Assembly: GCA_035578175.1 (NCBI GenBank)
Contig: JAQMRL010000005.1
Coordinates: forward strand, 57,827,722-57,891,721
Reading direction: 5' to 3'
DNA length: 64,000 bases
Origin: Catonia carolina
Taxonomy: Eukaryota > Arthropoda > Insecta > Hemiptera > Achilidae
Shown: in pieces, positions 57,063-64,000 of the stretch
Position numbering within the stretch: the first letter of the stretch is position 1
Layout: each line of letters starts with the position of its first letter
Program-made: the position numbers and the translations under genes
Notes under the pieces: model-generated
Told to the model about the DNA's origin: nothing
Databases searched by the model: none
Seen by the model: the letters and a program-made list of their open reading frames with translations, nothing else

Positions 57063-57208
57063 AATATTGTCATAACATATATAATAAATTTTAAATAAAT
57101 AAGTGTCAAAGAAAACATCAAAGTTTTGATGTAAATAAATACTGTACGAACTTATAAGTGTAATTAAATTTTAAGGTTAAAAGGTCCCTGTTATGACTAA
57201 ACCTCTCT

Positions 57209-57235
57209 AACCTCTCTAACATTGTTAGAGAGGTT
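57209..57235. repeat. Perfect hairpin, 12-bp stem
   Basis: AACCTCTCTAAC, loop ATT, GTTAGAGAGGTT. Its right part belongs to a 27-bp sequence (57217-57243) repeated exactly at 62576-62602. Confidence 0.75.
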
Positions 57236-57809
57236 ATTTACAACTTAATGGTTAAATTTTTGATAAGATTTCCACTATACTTCACGCTAATTGACATATT
57301 TGGCTATTTGACAGTTCTCTCCTAAGTTGATCCCACGTAAATTCCGGCTTTAAAACCCAAGAATTAAATCTTAAACTCAAAACCTGAACTTGGACTCAAA
57401 AATTGTTTATTGCGTTATATTTGTAAAGAATTTTGCTGAGGAGAAGGACTGAAAAAAGTAGAATTAAAATTGCGAAGATTGAAGAACCTTTGAGAAAATA
57501 GAAGAATAAAAAAGAAACCCATCCGCGAAAAAAATAAAATGATAATTTACAAAATTGCTAAAAAGTATTACTCGCATATGTTTGTACGAATAGGTGTACG
57601 GATTGGTGTGTTGTGAAGTGCACTGCTGTATTTGTCCACTGTTTTTTCGTTAAAACATTATTAATTTAATAGTTATTATTGTGTGATTGTGTGTGAATGT
57701 TACATCAATATGTAAGTTGGTAATTTTTTTATTTTATTTGTTGCTGAAAGACTTTTTAAATTTATATTTTTTGTTTATTTTAAGAACATTATTAGGTTAA
57801 ATTTTTAAA

Positions 57810-59228
57810 ATGTCGACACAGGGTTCTTCTTCTTCAACCCAATCATATGATATTGATTGTTCTAGTGGTATGTCTATAAATAACAACTTATCGGTCGCCA
57901 AATTTTCAACCTCTTCCGATCAAGAAGGCGCTGCTAAACCATGTGTTGATAGATTTGCAAATCACACATCGGAAAAACGATTCATTCGGGATCCAAGACT
58001 CGTTAATGAAGCACGTAATTTATCGGTTGACAAAAACATACCGACATTACCATCAAAACCTCAAGACGAGTTTACTGTTGTAAGAGCGAGAAATAATAAA
58101 AGAAAGGCGGAAAAGTCATCAAATGATTTGCGTGCAGGGAAGCGACTCGATAGTGCAGCCACAGCGTTTCCACTTAGCAACGCTTACGATGTGTTGTCAG
58201 ACAATTCCGACATGGAAGACGATTCATCTACAACTGAACCAAAGCCGCCCCCTGTCTTTATTCCCAGCGTTAGCAACCTGCAACTGCTTTTAAATATAAT
58301 CACCAGCAATGGTGTAAACAAAACAGATTATGTGTACAAAATTATATCTCGAAGTCAAATGAAATTGAACGCCAGCAACAGCCGTGCATATTCGACGATA
58401 ATAAAAAATCTGAAGTCTTCTAAAATCGACTTCCACACCTACCAGCTAAAACAGTGCCGTGCATTCAGGGTTGTTCTACGTCACGTCCACTACTCAGTTG
58501 ACGTCAACGACGTGATACAAGAACTGGCTACGCATAACCATGCCGTACGGAACATCTCGAACATACGGCACAGAATTACGAAGGAACCTCTTTCGCTTTT
58601 TTTTGTGGATTTAGAACCGGCGTCTAATAACAGAGATATTTATAAAATAGAATTGTTACAAAACGCCAAAATAAAATTTGAGCCACCCTACCAAAAAAAC
58701 GATATTATTCAATGTAAGCGATGTCAACGGTACGGGCATTCAAGAGCGTACTGCAACAGACCATTTCGTTGTGTGAAGTGCGGTGATAATCATGACACTA
58801 CTATTTGTGGTAAACAGAAGGACGTCCCACCATTATGCGCTTTGTGTGGAGGAGACCATCCCTCTAACTACAAAGGTTGCGAAATATACAAACAGATTAA
58901 ACAACGAAAATTTCCACCTTTACGCGAAAGAACAGTTACACCACCGGAAACTCAGACGGTCAGCTCAAAATTTGTCACCCAAGTTGTTGCAAAAAACAGC
59001 GTCCAGGAAACATTACATCAGACACCTAACGGTAACAGTATTTTAGACTATGCGAGAGCCGTAAAGGGCAATTCTACGCAACCAATCCCAACCGATCCGT
59101 TGCAAACTGATTCGATTTCAAATCTACAACAATCATTTCTAGAACTACGAAACGTAATACAAAAACAAACAGAACAAATTGCGACACTATTAAATTTACT
59201 TACAATCGTTGTTTCGAAATTGAATTAA
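57810..59228 (+). CDS. LINE ORF1 protein (gag-like, zinc knuckles)
   Basis: A 472-residue nucleic-acid-binding protein of a Jockey-clade LINE, expected to coat the element RNA and deliver it to the nucleus. Residues 1-150 are low-complexity, rich in Ser, Asn and charged residues, with a basic stretch RARNNKRKAEK (about 92-102) that could be a nuclear signal. Residues about 150-300 form the folded part (includes a PRE-like region, KEPLSLFFVDLEP). Three zinc knuckles follow: CKRCQRYGHSRAYC (302-315), CVKCGDNHDTTIC (321-333) and CALCGGDHPSNYKGC (343-357). A Gln/Leu-rich end (about 425-472) may be a coiled coil. The start ATG is preceded by AAA, the usual insect context. The stop lies one base before ORF2. 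Intact. Confidence 0.93.
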   Translation: MSTQGSSSSTQSYDIDCSSGMSINNNLSVAKFSTSSDQEGAAKPCVDRFANHTSEKRFIRDPRLVNEARNLSVDKNIPTLPSKPQDEFTVVRARNNKRKAEKSSNDLRAGKRLDSAATAFPLSNAYDVLSDNSDMEDDSSTTEPKPPPVFIPSVSNLQLLLNIITSNGVNKTDYVYKIISRSQMKLNASNSRAYSTIIKNLKSSKIDFHTYQLKQCRAFRVVLRHVHYSVDVNDVIQELATHNHAVRNISNIRHRITKEPLSLFFVDLEPASNNRDIYKIELLQNAKIKFEPPYQKNDIIQCKRCQRYGHSRAYCNRPFRCVKCGDNHDTTICGKQKDVPPLCALCGGDHPSNYKGCEIYKQIKQRKFPPLRERTVTPPETQTVSSKFVTQVVAKNSVQETLHQTPNGNSILDYARAVKGNSTQPIPTDPLQTDSISNLQQSFLELRNVIQKQTEQIATLLNLLTIVVSKLN

Positions 59229-59229
59229 A

Positions 59230-61923
59230 ATGGAGCAAGTATTATATAAAATTGCACTCTGGAACGCCAATGGCTTAAGTCAACATATTCAAGAACTAAT
59301 CACATTTTTAAACATATACAACATCGATGTCATGCTTTTGTCAGAAACTCATTTCACTAACAGGAGTTACATCAGGTGCAACGGTTATTCTCTATACTTT
59401 ACTAATCATCCTGATGGTACGGCGCATGGAGGCTCCGCTATATTAATAAAAAATAATATAAAACATTACGAACTTCAAAAATTCGAAACACCTTATCTAC
59501 AAGCAACAAACATTGTCATTGAGGACGTGCGTGGACAAGTAACAATTTCAGCGCTATACTCTCCCCCACGGCATCACATTACGGCCGCTCAATTTGAAAC
59601 TTTTTTTGAAAGTTTAGGTAACAAATTTATTGCGGGAGGTGATTACAATGCGAAAAATCAGGCATGGGGTTCTCGTTTATGTAATCCAAGGGGTAGAACT
59701 CTGTTTAATGTTGTACAAAAAGATAATTTAGGCTTGTTATCGACGGGTGAACCAACGTACTGGCCAACCGATCGACGCAGAATTCCGGATCTCCTCGACT
59801 TTTTTGTTACCAAAAATATAAGTCTAAATTCTATTCGAGTAAAATCGGTCCTGGATTTGTCCTCAGATCACACTCCTATAATCGCCAGCGGTGGTTGTAA
59901 ACTACAAAAAAAGAAGAAACTCCCTATTCTGTGTAACAAAAACACAGATTGGGCCTCCTTTAAGCGTCTGGTTACCGAAAATATAATTCTAAATGTATCA
60001 TTAAAATCGCAAGACGAGATTGAGGAAGCGGTTGAGCATTTTAATACGGTAGTGCAAAATGCCGCATGGAAATCAACTACAGACGCCAACAAAAACACTC
60101 ATGGCAACAGTTGTCCTGCTACCATTCGAGAATTGATAAACTACAAACGAAGATTACGTCGAATTTGGCAGCATAGCAGACACCCAGATGACAAAACAAG
60201 ATTCAATCGTGCAGCACAACATCTAAAGTACACGCTTCTAGAACTGCGTAATCATTATTTCCAAGACAGGTTGGTTCAATTATCTCCAACGGCAGCTACT
60301 GACTATTCATTATGGAAAGCTACAAGATACATAAAACGATCAAAGAAACAAATTCCACCTCTTCGTCTAACGGATGGAAATTGGGCTAGGACCACAAAAG
60401 AAAAAGTGGAAGCGTTTGCGGAATATCTGTCCACTGTCTTCCGTCCACACGACGATGATATCGATCGAAAATTAGAAGAAGACATTTTAGAACATCTTGA
60501 AGCCCCATTTCAGCTATCACCTCCTTTCAAATCTTTCACTCCGGCTGAAGTGATAACTACAATCCAAACGCGCCTGAGTTCCAAAAAAGCCCCTGGCTAT
60601 GACCTAATTACCGGTGAGGTGTTAAAGCAACTCCCAAGGAAGGGAATTTTACTCCTGACATTCATTTTCAACGCAATTCTAAGGACGGGTTGCTTTCCAT
60701 CTCAATGGAAAGTTGCCCAAATAGTCATGATTCTCAAACCTGGCAAGGAACCTACCGAAATTACGTCATATAGACCGATCAGTCTTCTATCCGTGACATC
60801 AAAAGTTTTTGAAAAATTACTACTTGATCGTCTAAAACCTTTTTTGGAAGAAAGTGTTTACCCGGATCATCAATTCGGTTTTCGTGAAAAACATTCTACG
60901 ATAGAACAGGTACATCGGATAGTTAACCAAATTCGATATACCTTAGAAAAAAAGGAATTTTGCTCAGCCGTCTTCTTAGACGTCGCTCAGGCCTTTGACA
61001 AGGTATGGCATTTAGCTCTTCTACACAAAATTAAATTAAACCTGGATCATAATTATTTTCCTATTCTAAAATCTTTCTTAACCGATCGTTTTTTCCAAGT
61101 GAAATTTGATGATGAGTTATCGACCTTGCACCTAATTCGTTCAGGTGTACCTCAAGGTAGCATTTTAAGTCCTTTTCTATATACGCTATTTACAGCAGAT
61201 ATTCCTGTAAATGAACATGTAACAACAGCAACTTTTGCCGATGACACTGCTATTATTGCATCTGATGCCTCCCCAGTCCACGCTTCTGAAAAACTACAGC
61301 AACATCTAAATGACATTCAAGACTGGTGCCAAAAATGGAGGATCAAAGTAAATGAACAGAAGTCTGCACACGTAACCTTTACGATGAAACGAGAATCATG
61401 TTCACCAGTAACGTTTCGCAACAACGTAATTCCACATTCAGATGATGTGAGATACTTGGGCATCTATCTAGACAGGCGATTGACGTGGAGAAAACATATA
61501 TGGACCAAACGGAAACAACTTGGACTCAAATTACGACAACTATATTGGCTTGTTGGGAGGCGATCACAGTTGTCTTTGGAAAATAAATTGACACTGTACA
61601 AGGTGATGATAAAACCAGTTTGGAGTTATGGAATTGAACTCTGGGGCACAGCAAGTACATCTAATGTAGAAATATTACAAAGATTCCAATCGAAGTTTCT
61701 TCGACTTATATGCTGTGCACCTTGGTATGTGCCTAATGAAGTACTCCATCATGACCTGGGCATACCTACGGTGGGAGAAGAAATTAGCAGTCGGAGTGAA
61801 AAGTATTTAACCAAGTTGGACACTCATTCCAATCATTTGGCTATAAATCTTCTCGATGACAATATTGAACACCAAAGACTCAAGAAGGCGAGAATATTAG
61901 ATCTTCCATTCCGTTTCACCTGA
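59230..61923 (+). CDS. LINE ORF2 protein (AP endonuclease and reverse transcriptase)
   Basis: An 897-residue enzyme that nicks target DNA and primes reverse transcription of the element RNA. The endonuclease occupies residues 1-220: WNANG (11-15), SETH (38-41), GGSAILIK (67-74), YSPP (110-113), GGDYNAKNQAWGS (136-148), PDLLDFFV (186-193), SSDHTPI (211-217). All expected metal and catalytic residues (N14, E39, D138, N140, D213, H214) are present. The polymerase lies at about 490-720: YRPISLL (514-520), FLDVAQAFDKVW (582-593), GVPQGSILSP (639-648), FADD (669-672). The C-terminal YGIELWG ... CCAPWYVPNEVLHHDLGIP is typical of Jockey. No RNase H domain is seen, as usual in this clade. The start is 1 nt after the ORF1 stop in a different frame, suggesting reinitiation. 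No stops or frameshifts. Confidence 0.96.
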   Translation: MEQVLYKIALWNANGLSQHIQELITFLNIYNIDVMLLSETHFTNRSYIRCNGYSLYFTNHPDGTAHGGSAILIKNNIKHYELQKFETPYLQATNIVIEDVRGQVTISALYSPPRHHITAAQFETFFESLGNKFIAGGDYNAKNQAWGSRLCNPRGRTLFNVVQKDNLGLLSTGEPTYWPTDRRRIPDLLDFFVTKNISLNSIRVKSVLDLSSDHTPIIASGGCKLQKKKKLPILCNKNTDWASFKRLVTENIILNVSLKSQDEIEEAVEHFNTVVQNAAWKSTTDANKNTHGNSCPATIRELINYKRRLRRIWQHSRHPDDKTRFNRAAQHLKYTLLELRNHYFQDRLVQLSPTAATDYSLWKATRYIKRSKKQIPPLRLTDGNWARTTKEKVEAFAEYLSTVFRPHDDDIDRKLEEDILEHLEAPFQLSPPFKSFTPAEVITTIQTRLSSKKAPGYDLITGEVLKQLPRKGILLLTFIFNAILRTGCFPSQWKVAQIVMILKPGKEPTEITSYRPISLLSVTSKVFEKLLLDRLKPFLEESVYPDHQFGFREKHSTIEQVHRIVNQIRYTLEKKEFCSAVFLDVAQAFDKVWHLALLHKIKLNLDHNYFPILKSFLTDRFFQVKFDDELSTLHLIRSGVPQGSILSPFLYTLFTADIPVNEHVTTATFADDTAIIASDASPVHASEKLQQHLNDIQDWCQKWRIKVNEQKSAHVTFTMKRESCSPVTFRNNVIPHSDDVRYLGIYLDRRLTWRKHIWTKRKQLGLKLRQLYWLVGRRSQLSLENKLTLYKVMIKPVWSYGIELWGTASTSNVEILQRFQSKFLRLICCAPWYVPNEVLHHDLGIPTVGEEISSRSEKYLTKLDTHSNHLAINLLDDNIEHQRLKKARILDLPFRFT

Positions 61924-62303
61924 TCAAAAATGTTTAACCATCCTTTTAATATCAAAAACACAAAATTATACTGCGGTTGTCAACTCTTATTTATTAATAA
62001 ACTAAATCTTGCTAACTCTCATTAATCTAAAATTAATCATCTAATAAATTTTCTATCATCAGTTACACAGATCATCAGTATCACGTTTTCATTCGCTCCT
62101 TTTCACACCTTCATTCACTTCATCCGTATAAAAAGAAAAAAAAATTGTACGTCACCAAGACCAAGAAGAAACCCTTCATCAACTATAACCAAACGATGAC
62201 ATGGAAGCAACGCTGCTGAGTGCTGTCTTCTTCAAGTTTTATTCATCATCAACACATTTACTGAAAGTTTTTGTTAAACTGTTTGTAAATAATTCTTACT
62301 GTC

Positions 62304-62323
62304 AAAAAAAAAAAAAAAAAAAA
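62304..62323 (+). other. Poly(A) tail of the LINE
   Basis: A run of about 20 A residues directly before the downstream target-site duplication. Confidence 0.9.
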
Positions 62324-62336
62324 TATGTTTGTACGG

Positions 62337-63210
62337 CATTATAAATAAATGTAGGTCCACTCACGAAATATTAAATTTAAATAAAGAATCACTCAGTTTG
62401 GTTTATAAAAGAATGAAAGTCAAGTAATTCTTGATAATATGTAATGTGTATATTTATCACGCCATAAGTAGGTCTTAAATTTTGTTGATTGATTCGTGCG
62501 TTTATATATTTGAGTCTTTTAACTTATTGTTATAATATTTTGATTGTTATTTACCTTGTTATTGGACAGTAACAATAACATTGTTAGAGAGGTTATTTAC
62601 AATAACAGTGAAATGGTGGTACTTTCTCACGACGCGACAGACGTTTGATTTTATTCAATTAAGCTTTTGCTAATAGTATGTGGTTGCATCGAGAAATAAG
62701 TGGTGTTAACAGTTCCTTAACTATTTATCTGAATACTTTGAAAACTTATGTAAAAAAACTTAACCTTGGTGGTCGGTACTACTAAAGACACTACTAAAGA
62801 TGGTAGATAATTATCATTATCTACCATCTGCATCAGTAGAAATTGCAAAACAGACAGACGTACACCCCCCCCCCCCCGCCAAAAAAATTATGACAAATAA
62901 CTTACTGCCTTTACGCAAACAAATTTATAAAATATACTCTAATTATTATAGACTTAATGGAAATAATTTATAAAGAGACCAAAATGCTTTTTGGTCTCCA
63001 TGAAAAAAGGGATTTTTTTAGCAGTTTTGTTTCTATGAGACCATCTGAATCTCTATGGATCTCTAAGGGTAAGTCAAGACTGGTTGGAAAATCGGTTTAT
63101 GTAGTACATTATCGTACTGTAAATTTTCACAACTAATTTCACCCCAGTTTACACAATGAGTCCGACTAAATTTCAACACACTCCATTTTTAAGTTATGCT
63201 TTTCATAAGA
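62337..63210. other. AT-rich flank with hairpin and SINE tail
   Basis: 62576-62602 repeats 57217-57243 exactly. 62798-62829 is a perfect hairpin (AGATGGTAGATAAT, loop TATC). 62816-62888 is the 3' end of a family D SINE with a 13-C run at 62865-62877 where other copies have A-rich sequence. Confidence 0.55.
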
Positions 63211-63219
63211 CTGTTAGTA

Positions 63220-63277
63220 CAGTGCAACTTCGTTTATCCGGACTAACTGGGACCAGAGGCAATCTGGAAAACGAAAA
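63220..63277 (+). mobile_element. pogo/Tigger-like terminus
   Basis: CAGTGCAACTTCGTTTATCC then GGACTAACTGGGACC, preceded by TA, resembles pogo/Tigger inverted repeats. A family A copy interrupts it. The other end was not found before the window edge. Confidence 0.5.
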
Positions 63278-63288
63278 ATAATCTGGGT

Positions 63289-63653
63289 TGTTGTTTAGGT
63301 CATCAGCCGAATGGCTGGTTTGAACCTCTAGAGGCTTTACTTAGTAAAACAAAGAGTTAGGTGGTTTAAAATTGCCTTCCTCACTGAATGGCCCTCTGAA
63401 AAGCATCTACTTTCCACCCTGCAAATGACACCACAGGGTCATTCACCATAGGGTCTGACTGTATAAAGAAGTTCATTACTATCCGAGGTGATAACTCTGA
63501 CTAGTGTTTTTTACATCTCTACCTCTTCTGTTCTGAAATGCTTCAGTCATATAACTGGCTGACCATGTGATAAGAAACAGAACTATTTTTTGTAGCCCTG
63601 GAACTAGCAGATCGAGTGCAAATAATTTAACACTTCACCTGCCGGTTATAGTC
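63289..63653 (-). mobile_element. Family A retroposon with 11-bp target-site duplication
   Basis: Complete copy flanked by ATAATCTGGGT at 63278-63288 and 63654-63664. A short internal rearrangement duplicates CAGGGTCATTCACC. The exact flanks give the true ends of the family: ...GACTATAACCGGCAGGTG at the 5' side and TAAACAACA at the 3' side (minus strand). Confidence 0.92.
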
Positions 63654-63751
63654 ATAATCTGGGTAATAAGCAAAACAAATCCTTAAATACTTACCGATTA
63701 TTACGATAAAAAATTATGTTTTGTAACAAAATTATAGTATAGAATTCTTTT

Positions 63752-64000
63752 TCATCAGTCTCCCAATTGAGTTGATGGAGTTCTCCAAGCTGTTCTATCT
63801 TGGGCAAGTTGTTTCATATCTACATACGTGTAACAACTTACATCTTTTGCAATTTGCTTTAAAAATATTCTAACCTTTGCCTTCTCCTACAATTTACTCT
63901 TTCAATATTACCCTTCATTATTGATAGAGCAATACCTCGATGTCTTAAGACATGCCCCACTAGCCTATCCGTTTCGGTAAAATGTTTCCACATAGTTCTT
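63752..64000 (-). pseudogene. LINE-C 3' remnant, cut by the window edge
   Basis: TTCATCAGTCTCCCAATTG and AGTTCTCCAAGCTGTTC are the LINE-C 3' end. The coding tail continues in broken frame through CCTTTGCCTTCTCC to the last base. More of it should lie outside the window. Confidence 0.8.

Larger units (their letters stand above)
57589..62323 (+). mobile_element. Complete Jockey-type LINE (about 4.7 kb)
   Basis: Limits are set by the perfect 13-bp target-site duplication ATATGTTTGTACG at 57576-57588 and 62324-62336. Contents: leader 57589-57809, ORF1 57810-59228, ORF2 59230-61923, 3' UTR 61924-62303, and a ~20-nt poly(A) run. Neither ORF has a stop or frameshift, so the copy looks structurally competent and recently inserted. 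As in other Jockey elements the leader should carry an internal Pol II promoter; I see no TATA box. Confidence 0.95.

Noticed and set aside
59868..60485. Minus-strand frames inside the LINE ORF2
   Set aside because: Shadow frames of a well-supported coding region.

Overview
The window looks like transposon-rich, AT-rich intergenic DNA from an arthropod, most likely an insect. A hemipteran is a guess from the overall mix of repeats and was not tested. I found no host gene with convincing exons. Almost everything that can be identified is a mobile element or its remains, often nested one inside another.

The best-preserved feature is a complete Jockey-type LINE at 57589-62323. It has a short 5' leader, an intact gag-like ORF1 with three zinc knuckles (57810-59228), an intact endonuclease/reverse-transcriptase ORF2 (59230-61923), a 3' UTR, a poly(A) tail and a perfect 13-bp target-site duplication. 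The two ORFs would make the RNA-binding chaperone and the nicking/copying enzyme needed for target-primed reverse transcription.

Broken LINE 3' ends from at least seven other lineages are scattered through the window. They include a (GAA)n-tailed family, an R1-like piece, a second Jockey-like family and a family here called LINE-C. Five groups of short retroposons are present: family A (about 390 bp, 19 copies or fragments), three tRNA-derived SINE families (D, E, F), and an unclassified ~1-kb repeat B with an internal (GT)n tract. The 3' end of family A copies the terminal hairpin of LINE-C, which suggests a SINE/LINE partnership.

DNA transposons include two mariner transposase remnants (9.4-9.9 kb, 30.7-30.9 kb), a pogo/Tigger-like element with its DNA-binding domain (8.2-9.1 kb), a Tigger/Jerky-type DDE fragment at 17.0-17.6 kb whose catalytic motif abuts a family A copy, a Helitron-like element (40.1-40.6 kb), a piggyBac-like MITE (36.0-36.6 kb), and several inverted-repeat elements. 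One Penelope-like GIY-YIG fragment lies at 41.6 kb.

Layout: 1-5 kb, inverted-repeat and foldback elements plus SINEs; 5-20 kb, B repeats, pogo, mariner and A copies; 20-30 kb, LINE debris, a TIR element and a GC-rich block with a TATA box and a histone-type 3' stem-loop; 30-45 kb, nested SINE/MITE/Helitron clusters; 45-57 kb, LINE 3' fragments; 57-64 kb, the intact LINE and flanking remnants.
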